DNA from: a virus
IMG/VR virus record: IMGVR_UViG_3300029787_000122
Coordinates: 1-40,004 of that record
Length of the DNA stretch: 40,004 bases
Direction: 5' to 3' (one strand)
Each line of letters begins with the position of its first letter. Within the stretch, counting starts at the first letter, position 1. The position numbers were made by a program, and so were the translations under genes. The notes beneath the pieces were generated by a model. That model saw only the letters and a program-made list of their open reading frames with translations. It searched no databases and was not told where the DNA came from. This document shows, one piece after another, positions 29,194-37,771 of this stretch.

Positions 29194-29220
29194 CAAAAAG
29201 GCCCGCTCAGTGGCGGGCCA
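29194..29220 (-). terminator. Terminator-like hairpin before tail tube gene
   Basis: GGCCCGC (29219-29213) pairs with GCGGGCC (29206-29200), followed by five Ts and GT on the minus strand. It lies within the late operon; full tail expression presumably needs Q-dependent readthrough. Confidence 0.75.
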
Positions 29221-29226
29221 TGGGGG

Positions 29227-29697
29227 TTAGAACGCCCGGTTAATCCAGGCGCTGTAATAAATCGTTATCGACATTCGATTCCAGTTATCAACCCGGCGCA
29301 TTGGGCTGATCCCACAGGAGCGAATCAGCACGCACAGCGGCACATAAACCGCGTACTCCTGTTCAATGAAATCGAGATCCAGCGTTTCTGTTTGTGGGGG
29401 CGCCTCGAATCGAGCGCCAGCCTTGAACCGGGCGGCCACTTCATCGGCCTTTGCCAATAGCGGGCTGTCGCCGGTGTTCAGTGGCCAATTCAGGTCAATC
29501 TGGAAAACGCCATCGTGCCGGTCTTGCCCGGTATCGCCCAGCGTAGCCACGCCCGGTTGAGCAGGTAGTGCATGGACGCGAGCCCACGGCACGCCCGTCT
29601 CAGGATCGTAGTCTTTGCCAGGCTTTGCCCAGGGCAGCCCAAAATCGCCACTGATCCATGACTGAACCAGCGCATTGCGAATATCGAGGAATCTCAT
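29227..29697 (-). CDS. Tail terminator-like protein (DUF4128 type)
   Basis: A 156-residue protein starting MRFLDIRNALVQSWISGDFGLPWAKPGKDYDPETG, then GVFQIDLNWPLNTGDSPLLAKADEVAARFKAG and an all-beta C-terminus. This matches the DUF4128 family that caps siphovirus tails. It lies between the neck proteins and tail tube, as a terminator should. Confidence 0.78.
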   Translation of the reverse strand: MRFLDIRNALVQSWISGDFGLPWAKPGKDYDPETGVPWARVHALPAQPGVATLGDTGQDRHDGVFQIDLNWPLNTGDSPLLAKADEVAARFKAGARFEAPPQTETLDLDFIEQEYAVYVPLCVLIRSCGISPMRRVDNWNRMSITIYYSAWINRAF

Positions 29698-30098
29698 ACG
29701 CGATTTTTCCGGGCTTCTTCTTCAAACAGGCGCTTAAACCGGGCCACATTGCGGCGCAGCATGCCCTCCGGGGCTTTGGTGTGCGACCAGCCATCAAACT
29801 CAACCCGGTAGGCGTAGGGCATGTTGTTGCTGAGCAGGGTCACGCTGCCGCCCTGAATAGCCTGGACGATGGCTTCCATTTCGGCGGTCGTGGCGCTGCC
29901 ATCTTTATCAGTGCGGCCATTCTCTGCGGATGCGGGGGAGCCTGTTGTGGTTTGCCAGTCACCGCGCAGTCGGCCATCAAGCACCGGGGTGTCCATGATG
30001 ACGGCACGAAACAGCCTCAGCTCAACGCCACGGGCCGTCTGCTCCATCGAGCGCCCGGCCTTCTTCGAGAATGACCGAACGTCCGACGAAAAGCTCAT
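29694..30098 (-). CDS. HK97 gp10-like neck/tail completion protein
   Basis: A 134-residue protein with SRSMEQTARGVELRLF-like helix at the start, GRLRGDWQTTTGSP and MPYAYRVEFDGWSHTKAPEGMLRRNVARF, the pattern of the HK97 gp10-type head-tail joining protein. It overlaps both neighbours by ATGA. Confidence 0.78.
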   Translation of the reverse strand: MSFSSDVRSFSKKAGRSMEQTARGVELRLFRAVIMDTPVLDGRLRGDWQTTTGSPASAENGRTDKDGSATTAEMEAIVQAIQGGSVTLLSNNMPYAYRVEFDGWSHTKAPEGMLRRNVARFKRLFEEEARKNRV

Positions 30099-30469
30099 TT
30101 TCTCACCTGAATCTCATGGAGAAGAGTTTGCCCTGCAGGGCGCAGAGGCTTGGTCCGGATGATGGTCCACTCGCTGCCATCCACGGTGACCGAATCCGTT
30201 ACAACAGGGTCTACTTCGAACGGCTCCAGCAGCAACTTGCGGTCACTGGTGCGGATCTCATTGCCGGCGGCACGCGAATCCCCCGCCTCTTTGACTGAGT
30301 AATTCAGCAAAACACCATCCGGCGTGTAGCTCTCAGTGGTCTGGCCGGTCACATCGCCAGTGAGCGGATCTTCTGTACCGCCCGTTACCCGGGAAACCGT
30401 GACGGGCTGGCCAAACTGGGCCAGCAGCCGCTGCGCCGTGGCCACCTGTCTGTCGTAAAAGGCACTCAT
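30095..30469 (-). CDS. Head-tail stopper/closure protein
   Basis: A 124-residue, mainly beta protein (GQPVTVSRVTGGTEDPLTGDV, DGVLLNYSVKE, VTDSVTVDGSEWTIIRTKPL), placed between the adaptor and the gp10-like protein. This is the position and fold type of siphovirus stopper proteins. ATGA overlaps on both sides. Confidence 0.72.
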   Translation of the reverse strand: MSAFYDRQVATAQRLLAQFGQPVTVSRVTGGTEDPLTGDVTGQTTESYTPDGVLLNYSVKEAGDSRAAGNEIRTSDRKLLLEPFEVDPVVTDSVTVDGSEWTIIRTKPLRPAGQTLLHEIQVRK

Positions 30470-30963
30470 GCGCGAACAGCCAGCAACCCGCGGGTTACAA
30501 GGAAATCAGCAAACTGCGCACGGCTGGGGCGCTCAGGCGCCGCCCACATCAGCTTGCCAGTGTTCTCCACCTGGCCATATTCCACTTCCAGAACGTCCAC
30601 CTTCTCTTTCGTCACCGGCCCCTGGCGCTGGTCCGGCGGGTTTGTCTGGTCGTTGAATATCTCAGCAGCCAAGGCCATCTGGCCATACTCAATCCGCGAG
30701 GGGATATAGTCGTTTGACTGCAGCTGGCCATCTGTCCACACGTTGGAGCGGGGCCACGCCAGCGCCTGGCCAGCATTGGCCCGGTGGCCCTTCCACTTCA
30801 TCACGTTCATCTGGACGGCAGCCTGGCGCAGCAGGGCTTCCTGCTCTGCCTCAGTGTCAGGCACGGTCACGCCATAGCGGGTGCCGTAATCGACAAAATC
30901 CACTGCGGTGGCGTAGCTTTCCGCATCCGCCTTGCCTGTGCCGTCCTCGATGATCAGGGCCAT
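30466..30963 (-). CDS. Head-tail adaptor (annotated DnaT-like in phages)
   Basis: A 165-residue protein beginning ALIIEDGTGKADAESYATAVDFVDYG and containing MNVMKWKGHRANAGQALAWPRSNV, then IPSRIEYGQMALAAEI. Databases call this family putative DnaT-like ssDNA-binding protein, but its place after the capsid and its match to HK97 gp6-like features favour a portal-neck adaptor. AGGAG precedes the ATG. Confidence 0.8.
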   Translation of the reverse strand: MALIIEDGTGKADAESYATAVDFVDYGTRYGVTVPDTEAEQEALLRQAAVQMNVMKWKGHRANAGQALAWPRSNVWTDGQLQSNDYIPSRIEYGQMALAAEIFNDQTNPPDQRQGPVTKEKVDVLEVEYGQVENTGKLMWAAPERPSRAQFADFLVTRGLLAVRA

Positions 30964-31012
30964 GGGTACTCCTGCATTCCGGCTTACCAGAATGCCTTAA
31001 ATTCGTGAAATG

Positions 31013-31032
31013 AAAAGGGGGCAAATGCCCCC
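31013..31032 (-). terminator. Terminator after head gene cluster
   Basis: GGGGGC and GCCCCC around an ATTT loop, then TTTTCA on the minus strand. Separates the head genes from neck genes. Confidence 0.75.
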
Positions 31033-31036
31033 TTGT

Positions 31037-31261
31037 TCACTCGCCAGCCTTGTCAGCTGGTGCTTTCTTGGTTGTTGCTTTCTTGCCCTTCTCGGTCACC
31101 TTCGGCAGATCCTTTTCGGGGGCTGCGTCTTTGCGACCATCCTCAGGCACAAAACGGGCATCCACAATGCGGACGCCGGACTTCTGGGCCAGCGCCTTCA
31201 CATCCTCGTTATAGCGAGTGAAGGGGCCGGGCAGATACCAAACAGGCGCTTTATTCGCCAT
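31037..31261 (-). CDS. Small head-associated protein (74 aa)
   Basis: Starts ANKAPVWYLPGPFTRYNEDVKALAQKSGV and ends in a Lys/Ala-rich tail (TEKGKKATTKKAPADKAGE). The fused layout resembles small proteins found next to capsid genes, perhaps a head decoration or DNA-contacting protein. Unproved. Confidence 0.6.
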   Translation of the reverse strand: MANKAPVWYLPGPFTRYNEDVKALAQKSGVRIVDARFVPEDGRKDAAPEKDLPKVTEKGKKATTKKAPADKAGE

Positions 31262-31274
31262 GGGTCATTACTCC

Positions 31275-32243
31275 TTACTGAGCAGCGTCGCCAACAGCCA
31301 CAACGCCCGCGGTGTGTTTCACAGAAGTGGCGACCTGGTCCCAGTTGGTGCCAGTTGCCAGCTCTGCATCGGTGGGGGACTTGCCGCCGTTCGCTTCGTC
31401 CCAGGTGTAGCCTTTCAGGCCCAGGCCAAAGGTGTAATCCACCTGCATGGTGGTTTCGATGCGGTCTTTGCCGTTGCTGGTTTCGATGTTGCTGATTACG
31501 TCGCCGCCGTCATGCACGATGGCAGCAGACTCAACCAGGCCCAGCACCTTCTGAAGGTCCGGGGTGCCGGCTTCGGACAGGGCCGGCGCATCGGTAACGA
31601 TCACCGCCTTGCCCAGAATATCCACCACCTGGACGTTCTGCGCCTGGAACAGCTGCGGGGTGTTGGTCAGGTTCTGGCCAATCAGCTTGTGGTACACGGC
31701 GCCGGTCATCACGTTGGTGATGATGTTGCCGCTGTGGTCGCCAAACTTCGCATGAGCAGAGTTCAGGGCACCGTAATCCAGACCAGCAGAGCCGGACACA
31801 TCATTGGTGGCGTCGCTGTTGTTCTCGATGGCAGCAACCAGTGCAGCAATGGCAGTGTTCAGCTGGTCGGACATGAGCGCTTCAGCGAAGTTGCGGCTGG
31901 CCACCTCAATGCCTTCAGCGGTCGGCTTGCGCAGCCAGGTCAGCTGGCCCGGCTCGAACAGGATCGGGCCGAAACCACCGGCAACCTTCACGGAGCTGTG
32001 CTTCAGCTGGGTCAGGTCAGTGGCAGACGCAGAGCCATTGGCAGCGTAGCGGTCAACCCGACGCTGGGCGCTATGGATGGCTGCGAAGAACGATTCTTGC
32101 AGGAAGTCACCATCGAAGCCTTCAGTGGTCAGGCGGATGGAGTTACGGCTTGCGGCGTTGAATTTGTCCACCATCTGGGCCAGCGTCTCAATGGTCGCTG
32201 GCATGATGTACTGGTTAAACACCTGCATATCGGAAAGTGCCAT
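31275..32243 (-). CDS. Major capsid protein
   Basis: A 322-residue protein following the scaffold gene. It starts MALSDMQVFNQYIMPATIETLAQMVDKFNAASRNSI, then FEPGQLTWLRKPTAEGIEVASRNFAEALMSDQLN and an ITNVMTGAVYHKLIGQNL ... VVDILGKAVIVTDAP region, all seen in HK97-fold capsid proteins with separate scaffold. Its place in the operon fits. Confidence 0.85.
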   Translation of the reverse strand: MALSDMQVFNQYIMPATIETLAQMVDKFNAASRNSIRLTTEGFDGDFLQESFFAAIHSAQRRVDRYAANGSASATDLTQLKHSSVKVAGGFGPILFEPGQLTWLRKPTAEGIEVASRNFAEALMSDQLNTAIAALVAAIENNSDATNDVSGSAGLDYGALNSAHAKFGDHSGNIITNVMTGAVYHKLIGQNLTNTPQLFQAQNVQVVDILGKAVIVTDAPALSEAGTPDLQKVLGLVESAAIVHDGGDVISNIETSNGKDRIETTMQVDYTFGLGLKGYTWDEANGGKSPTDAELATGTNWDQVATSVKHTAGVVAVGDAAQ

Positions 32244-32254
32244 GATTTGTTACC

Positions 32255-32965
32255 TCAATTATTCAGTTCAGGGAAACGGTTTTTGATTGCGGCTGTACGC
32301 TCGGAACGATCACCGCCCAAGCTGCCTTTAGTTGCGGCACCGCCGCCATTACCGCCCCCGCTGGCACCGCCACCAGAGGCCTTGGAAGCAACAATCAACG
32401 GCGCAAAGGCCGGATCGTTGCTGAATTCTGCTTTCAGTTCGTCCACCGTCATGGCGCTGGGCTTGCCCTCGGCATCCAGCACAACAGTGGTCGGCTTGCC
32501 ATCACGGACTTCCATGGACAAGCGGCTGGTCAGATGCGGCTGCAACGCCTTGGCGCTGCCCTGCACTGCGATCTCTGCCGCAATGCCAGACGCCACACCA
32601 GTGACCATTTGTTCCTTGAGCCAGGCCTGATGCTGCTCAACCTCGCCCTTCAATTCGCTTTCACGCTTTGACAGCTTTTCCTGCCAACTCTTTTCCAGCG
32701 CGTCCACATCCCCTGCCTTGCGGCTCTTGTCGTCATTGATGGATGCCAGCTGATCTTCCAGCTCTTTCATTCGCTTGGCCGCTTCCTGACGCTCCTGCTT
32801 GGCGGTTTTGGTCTCGCCCAGCAGTTTGTCCTGGTGTTCCTTCAGGCGGCTGTTCTCGGCCTGAATTTCGGTGATCTGCTCCGGGGTCAGGCTACCGCCG
32901 CCACCGTCACCACCTTCGCCACCGGCACCTTCACGTTTAATCTGGGGGATCTTATTGAATCGCAT
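32255..32965 (-). CDS. Scaffolding protein
   Basis: A 236-residue protein with a long coiled coil (EIQAENSRLKEHQDKLLGETKTA ... MKELEDQLASINDD), Gly-rich tracts at both ends and a short folded C-terminus. This is the normal build of phage scaffolds, which direct capsid assembly and then leave. It precedes the capsid gene. Confidence 0.85.
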   Translation of the reverse strand: MRFNKIPQIKREGAGGEGGDGGGGSLTPEQITEIQAENSRLKEHQDKLLGETKTAKQERQEAAKRMKELEDQLASINDDKSRKAGDVDALEKSWQEKLSKRESELKGEVEQHQAWLKEQMVTGVASGIAAEIAVQGSAKALQPHLTSRLSMEVRDGKPTTVVLDAEGKPSAMTVDELKAEFSNDPAFAPLIVASKASGGGASGGGNGGGAATKGSLGGDRSERTAAIKNRFPELNN

Positions 32966-32996
32966 TGGTCACTGACCTCTTGGTTTACCCACTGGG

Positions 32997-34067
32997 TTAA
33001 AGTCCTGCCCGAGCGAAAGCCTGCGGCTCAAGTTGCCGCATTTCTGCCAAGGTCAGGGGTTGGAAATTTCTGTCGAGCTGCAGCTGCGCGAATCGCTCTG
33101 CATTGATGCCGCCATTGCGAAGCAACTTGCCCCGCGTTGGCCCTACTGCTAAATCCTGGAAAGCGGCTGGCTGTCGTTTCAGCCACTGGTAGTACGTCAG
33201 GTCGGCGTCCACATAACCGTTTTCACTGGATCGGGTAGCGCCTTTGTCGAGGAAGTCCAGCCCGTCATCCAGCTCTGCCACCGTGGTAGAGCGGCAGCCG
33301 ATATGCAGGGGCGGCATTGGCCCGTCGCCCACCTCAAACGTCTGCCCATCAAGGCTTCGACACTGTGTCGTGGTGCGACTGTCCAGCGTAGAAACCCACC
33401 GGTAGCCTGTTATCAGGTCGGCATTACGATCCCACGTCTGCTTTCTTGCGGTACTGGCCACATGCTGCACGGCAGTCCGCACAATGGCCTCGGCATGGCG
33501 CCGGGTTGTTTCCAGCAGACCGTCTTTGTAACGCAATGCTTTGGTGCCGCGAATCGAGCGGACAATCTCGGCATTGGTCTGGCCCTCGAAAGCGCCTTGC
33601 CTGATGCGATTCTTGACCGCCTCAACTTCGCTGCGAGCCCAGTCTTTAATGAATGGATCGAGCAGTTTGCCGCCCTGGCTGCCACGAACGCTCATAGGGT
33701 CCAGAGTGGCCGCTGACCAGACCGTGGTGATCGCCGGCACCGCAAACGAGGCCGCGCTGACCACGGAATTCAGGTTCCGAGCTTCAAAGCCCGCTTCGTA
33801 TTCGGCCAGTTCCTTGAGGCTGCCCAGCAGGCCAGCTGTTTGCTTGGCGTAAAGCCCGGTCAGCAGGGTGTCGATCTCTTTTAGCAGCCGGTTCAGCTTG
33901 TCGCGTTTGTAGGCGGCAATTTCAGAGCGAAACAGCAGCTTCTTTCGGATTTCCCGGTCAACTTCCTGAAGGAAGCTCACCATCTGCTTGGCCTCGCCGG
34001 ACTTCAGCCGCTCCAGATAAACCGCATGCCTTACCGTGGAATCAATGAGGGCATCAGGAGTCGCCAT
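32997..34067 (-). CDS. MuF-like minor head protein
   Basis: An SPP1 gp7/Mu F family protein that binds portal and takes part in head morphogenesis or DNA entry. The hallmark is WVSTLDSRTTTQCRSLDGQ ... PMPPLHIGCRSTTVAEL near residues 230-270. The first half is helical. The ATG at 34067 is chosen because the extended form from 34085 uses TTG and overlaps portal more; 34076 is also possible. It overlaps the portal stop by 14 nt. Confidence 0.88.
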   Translation of the reverse strand: MATPDALIDSTVRHAVYLERLKSGEAKQMVSFLQEVDREIRKKLLFRSEIAAYKRDKLNRLLKEIDTLLTGLYAKQTAGLLGSLKELAEYEAGFEARNLNSVVSAASFAVPAITTVWSAATLDPMSVRGSQGGKLLDPFIKDWARSEVEAVKNRIRQGAFEGQTNAEIVRSIRGTKALRYKDGLLETTRRHAEAIVRTAVQHVASTARKQTWDRNADLITGYRWVSTLDSRTTTQCRSLDGQTFEVGDGPMPPLHIGCRSTTVAELDDGLDFLDKGATRSSENGYVDADLTYYQWLKRQPAAFQDLAVGPTRGKLLRNGGINAERFAQLQLDRNFQPLTLAEMRQLEPQAFARAGL

Positions 34068-35493
34068 CAGCGTCATCCAGGGCAAGGCCGGTGTCGCTTT
34101 CGCCTACTTCCTCGCGCACTTTGTCGTCAGTCTTTTCTGAATCAATCAGACCAGTGCGGCGCATCCATGCCCACACGTCAGTCTCGGGAACAGCGCCACT
34201 CATCCAGGCCGCCACAATCTCACGCAGCAACTGGGAATCCAGCGTGTGTTCCACCAGATCCTGATTGAGCTGATAAGACGGCTCACCCGGGGCGTTGTTG
34301 AATTCGCCCATCCAGGCAAGGCACTGGGTGTAAGCGTCAGACACATTGGAAGAGGCGAGCGACAGAGCGGAGTGCTGCGCGGCGTCATCGCTATCCACCT
34401 CGGTGGCGGTCTTCACAACACCGCCAATCTGCATCAGCTTGGCGCCAAGACCGACCATCCGCTCTTCAATGTCTTTCAGTTCCTTCTGGATGGCAGAATC
34501 AGCGGTGACCGTCTCAATGCCGAATTGGCCGCCCTCGGGCAACATGATGGGCGCGCGGGAGCCAACCAGAACGCCCTTTTCTTCCAGCATGTCCACCCAT
34601 TGCTGGGTAAGGCCAGACATCCAGGGCTGCGGCTGGCCGGCGTAGAACAGCGCGTTATACCAGTCCGCCCCCACCTGGTAGTGCTTGATGTTCTGTCGGG
34701 CCAGATCCAGAAGCGGGGCTTTATCAATGCCGCTGTCGTTGTTCTGTGCGCCTATGAACGTGAAAGGAATGCGGTTCCAGACTGTGCCGGTGCCGGTGCG
34801 AGGGAAGTATTGATCATGGATTTCCCACGCCGTGCCCTTTTCATTTGAGCGCCAGAGCGTTACCTGATAGATGCCCTCAACAAGCTGAAGAGCACGATAC
34901 TGCTGGATTTCATCAACACTGAATCCATCCTCGCCAGCCTCCTCAACCGTTTCATGCAGCACCACCATGGAAAGCACGTGAGCGCCGCCAACTTTTGTGG
35001 TGCGCCAGTTGGTGATCTGCTCTGCTTGGTAGCGAACAATGCTGGCACGGACCAGCCCGGCATTTTGGTCAGCCCGCGAGGCCGGAGCCTCTGCATTGGG
35101 GTAATCCACCAGCAGGCCTTCGCGGCCCTTGCCCATAACGTTTTCGAGGACGCGCTGGCTCTGCTGAAAGATGCTTACCCCGGCGCCATCAACATCAGTG
35201 GAGACATAATCCAGACCAGCCTGCACTTCCAGCTCAGGGTCTTTGCGAAATACCGCACCGATCAGCCCTTGCAGAGTGTGGCCGGTGACGTTGTAGAAAC
35301 TGGCCCGTTGCTTGTAGCGGTCATAGACTGCTTTCTTCTCGCCCGGCTCCTCTTCCACCGCTGACGGGTTCGGCAGATACGCCTCGCCTTTGGCTTTGAC
35401 TTTTTCCTCACCGGCAACCACGTCCGCGACCAGCTCCCAGCTGGGCAGCGCAGCGTTGTAATCGCCTCTCGTGTAGGTAACGTCTTTTGCCAT
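34054..35493 (-). CDS. Portal protein (DUF4055 type)
   Basis: A 479-residue protein directly after the large terminase (TAATG junction). It has KAVYDRYKQRASFYNVTGHTLQGLIGAVFRKDP at residues 55-85, IPFTFIGAQNNDSGIDKAPLLDLARQNIKHYQ, and AAQHSALSLASSNVSDAYTQCLAWMGEF. This is the DUF4055 portal family. It forms the DNA gate at the capsid vertex. Confidence 0.9.
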   Translation of the reverse strand: MAKDVTYTRGDYNAALPSWELVADVVAGEEKVKAKGEAYLPNPSAVEEEPGEKKAVYDRYKQRASFYNVTGHTLQGLIGAVFRKDPELEVQAGLDYVSTDVDGAGVSIFQQSQRVLENVMGKGREGLLVDYPNAEAPASRADQNAGLVRASIVRYQAEQITNWRTTKVGGAHVLSMVVLHETVEEAGEDGFSVDEIQQYRALQLVEGIYQVTLWRSNEKGTAWEIHDQYFPRTGTGTVWNRIPFTFIGAQNNDSGIDKAPLLDLARQNIKHYQVGADWYNALFYAGQPQPWMSGLTQQWVDMLEEKGVLVGSRAPIMLPEGGQFGIETVTADSAIQKELKDIEERMVGLGAKLMQIGGVVKTATEVDSDDAAQHSALSLASSNVSDAYTQCLAWMGEFNNAPGEPSYQLNQDLVEHTLDSQLLREIVAAWMSGAVPETDVWAWMRRTGLIDSEKTDDKVREEVGESDTGLALDDADGDS

Positions 35494-36809
35494 TAGTAAT
35501 TCATTCTCAGTGTTGTGGTGATTGCCGCACGCTCAAGCGGCCACTCCACATCAACCATGTAGCCAATGGCCGTGGTGATGTGCTGGTAATCGTTCTTCTG
35601 GTCTTCCTGGAAAGTGGAGCCTTCTTGAAGCTGGACAGTTGCCAAACCCTTGTGGCTCCACGGCGCGGTAACCGGGTTTACAAACAGGTGGCGCTCGCCG
35701 GCCGCATTCAGAATTCTTGCCCTGACTGCGTTCTGCCGGTCTTTGATGGCGGGCGCCTTCTTCTTCACCTTCCTGGTGAACTTCCAGCCATTTACCCTGA
35801 GCACACCCTCAATATCGGTGTAATCCGAAGCGTGGCCGTGCTTCTCGCCAGCGCGGCCGGCCGGATCACCGTAAATCAGGACGTGCTTGTTTTTGTGGTC
35901 TCTGAACTTCTCCACAAACTCATCAGCTGACTGCCTGCTGATGGCGCTTGTGAGCACGATTTCATCCAGTAGATAGAGATCGTCATTCCGGACAACGCCA
36001 ACCGATGAGGAAAGTGGCGTGTAGTTCTGGTCATGCATCCAGCAAAGCTGCTCATGAGGCTCAATAACAGCATCTGTCTGGTTAGCCTTGCTGTAGTCCT
36101 CATAGATACGGCCGGTGGCCGTTTCAAAACTGGCCTCAAATTCCTGCCTGAACTGCTTTGAGGACATTTGCCGCTTTGCTGAAGCAATCACGTCAGCGGG
36201 CAGAATTTCTGATGACTTCCAGTGAAACAGCGCCCACTCAGGGTCATTCGCCGTTTCGGCGTACTGAGCCATTTCGTAGTAGTGGTTCAGGCCATCCGGC
36301 ACACCCAGCAACCAGCACCAGGCGCGGTAATCCGGCCGGGTTGGGTTTACGGTGTTGAGAGCCGGGAGAATGTGCGCCTCCCAAGACTTGCCCTTTATGT
36401 CGGCAATCTCATCGATTCCGCCGCCTGTCCACTGGATACCCTCAATACGCTCCGGACGATCAAGGCCAATCAGGTGTATCTCTGTGCCATTGGGCATGAA
36501 GATAATGCGGTCACTTTCAGACGGCCGCTTTGCATGGGTGCATGAGAGCGTCAGCTTCTTCATGTCATCCCAATAAATCTTCTTCACCTGGTCGTGGGTT
36601 GGCGCACCAATGAAATACTTCTCACCGGGCATCTTCATCGCCTCTTTTGCGATAAAGCGCTTGAACCGCTCAGTCTTGCCAGAACGGCGCCCAGCAGGGA
36701 CAACAGGAAAGCGGACTCCTTCTGAAACCGCCTGAATTAACGCCAGCTGTACCGGGTGGCCCTTTAGCGGATACCACCTCTCCATTTGTCGCTTCAGGTG
36801 GAGATTCAT
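35493..36809 (-). CDS. terL: Terminase large subunit
   Basis: The packaging motor ATPase/nuclease. Walker A GRRSGKT (40-46), Walker B GGGIDEIADI with Asp-Glu 133-134, and a C-terminal RNase H-like nuclease with IYGDPAGRAGE. At 438 residues it has the family size. The ATG overlaps the small-subunit stop (TAATG). Confidence 0.95.
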   Translation of the reverse strand: MNLHLKRQMERWYPLKGHPVQLALIQAVSEGVRFPVVPAGRRSGKTERFKRFIAKEAMKMPGEKYFIGAPTHDQVKKIYWDDMKKLTLSCTHAKRPSESDRIIFMPNGTEIHLIGLDRPERIEGIQWTGGGIDEIADIKGKSWEAHILPALNTVNPTRPDYRAWCWLLGVPDGLNHYYEMAQYAETANDPEWALFHWKSSEILPADVIASAKRQMSSKQFRQEFEASFETATGRIYEDYSKANQTDAVIEPHEQLCWMHDQNYTPLSSSVGVVRNDDLYLLDEIVLTSAISRQSADEFVEKFRDHKNKHVLIYGDPAGRAGEKHGHASDYTDIEGVLRVNGWKFTRKVKKKAPAIKDRQNAVRARILNAAGERHLFVNPVTAPWSHKGLATVQLQEGSTFQEDQKNDYQHITTAIGYMVDVEWPLERAAITTTLRMNY

Positions 36810-37333
36810 TATCCGGGTAGCTTGTCGGCCAGCTTCTCAAGTGCGGCCGCCATGTCCTCAACGCCGCCATCCTTGTCTTCCTCGAAGGCCTTGACACTCA
36901 CATGCTTGCCCAGTAATTCCAGATTGCGGAGCTTGTCCGGCCATTTAATCTTCCGCACAACGGTTTCGGTATCGCCTGACATCAGCTCTTGAAGGTCTAC
37001 ACCAGAGATAGACTGGCGCCACTCCTTCGGCCACTGATGAATTGGCAGCATATTCCCGGTGTTGTCGAGAATGTCAGCAACATCCAGGGTGTCGATTTCA
37101 TGCAGCCGTTTCAGGACGTAATCTGCGTCCACCTTTGTGCGCTCTGAGCGCTCAGCCTTAGCCTTCTGAACGGCGCTTTTGACCTTACCATTTGTCAACA
37201 AGCGCGAAGCTGTCTGCTCTGCCCTGTTTGGACTGTAACCGGCCCGAATTGCGGCCTGCGCCCCATTCAGGTCTTTGAGGTATTCCTCTACGAATAATTG
37301 CTGCTTCGGAGTCAGCACCGCTGATTCCTCCAT
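36809..37333 (-). CDS. terS: Terminase small subunit
   Basis: The DNA-recognition subunit, Terminase_2 family. LTPKQQLFVEEYLKDLNGAQAAIRAGYSPNRAEQTASRLLTNGKV at the N-terminus is a classic helix-turn-helix. The middle HEIDTLDVADILDNTGN and C-terminal region match the family. The 35 bp before the start carry two small hairpins, one over the likely ribosome site. Confidence 0.92.
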   Translation of the reverse strand: MEESAVLTPKQQLFVEEYLKDLNGAQAAIRAGYSPNRAEQTASRLLTNGKVKSAVQKAKAERSERTKVDADYVLKRLHEIDTLDVADILDNTGNMLPIHQWPKEWRQSISGVDLQELMSGDTETVVRKIKWPDKLRNLELLGKHVSVKAFEEDKDGGVEDMAAALEKLADKLPG

Positions 37334-37334
37334 A

Positions 37335-37367
37335 CCGGCCCCGCCGGCTCACTTCGGGCACCGCCCG
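37335..37367 (-). other. Twin hairpins upstream of terS
   Basis: CCGGC-CCC-GCCGG (37335-37347) and CGGGC-ACC-GCCCG (37355-37367) are two 5-bp stems with 3-nt loops, 20 bp apart. They fill the space before the terS start and may control its translation or form part of a packaging site. Confidence 0.4.
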
Positions 37368-37368
37368 G

Positions 37369-37641
37369 TTATCTTTGCTGCTCGATTTGCCGATCCACAA
37401 TCACGTCCAGCTTCCGGTCAATCTGGAACAGACGGTCATCGATGCGGCGCTGTAACTCTGTTGTGCGCTGTGACTGGTGGACCATGTTGGCCTCGTTGAC
37501 GCTTACCCGCTTGTCCAAGTTGAACCAGGCGGCGGCCAAGGCCATGAACATTCCAAGCCCTGTGAGAAGGTTCCCCACGCTTATCTCATTGTTGAATCTC
37601 ACGGGACTGTGGTTGTGTTTTGAGGGTTCAGTCTCGGGCAC
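37369..37641 (-). CDS. Membrane-anchored coiled-coil protein of the lysis region (90 aa)
   Basis: From a GTG start at 37641. A soluble N-terminus, one hydrophobic segment (VGNLLTGLGMFMALAAAWF) and a long charged helix (TTELQRRIDDRLFQIDRKLDVIVDRQIEQQ). The build is of a single-pass membrane protein with a coiled-coil tail. It lies between spanins and terminase; it may be an additional lysis or holin-regulating protein. It overlaps a smaller membrane-protein ORF by 14 nt. Confidence 0.6.
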   Translation of the reverse strand: MPETEPSKHNHSPVRFNNEISVGNLLTGLGMFMALAAAWFNLDKRVSVNEANMVHQSQRTTELQRRIDDRLFQIDRKLDVIVDRQIEQQR

Positions 37642-37771
37642 GAATCGCTCTCCAAACCTGCCGTCCTATCCACAGTAGGGCCACAGTGCAAAAAAATAGG
37701 ATTACAGCCACCGATAGAAACGCCGCCCGGGCGGTTATCAGTGCGCCTTTACTCAGCCGCGCGGATCGCAT
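37628..37771 (-). CDS. Small membrane protein candidate (47 aa) of the lysis region
   Basis: An ATG at 37771, inside the o-spanin gene in another frame, opens MRSARLSKGALITARAAF and continues LSVAVILFFCTVALLWIG and a basic tail. One membrane helix. The frame overlaps the o-spanin stop and the start of the next gene, which suggests coupling, but the ribosome site is weak; a CTG start at 37756 is also imaginable. It could be a holin-like partner or an antiholin. Confidence 0.45.
   Translation of the reverse strand: MRSARLSKGALITARAAFLSVAVILFFCTVALLWIGRQVWRAIRARD

Noticed and set aside
31218-32630. 470-aa plus-strand ORF opposite the capsid
   Set aside because: A shadow of the well-supported capsid and scaffold genes on the minus strand; composition is not protein-like.
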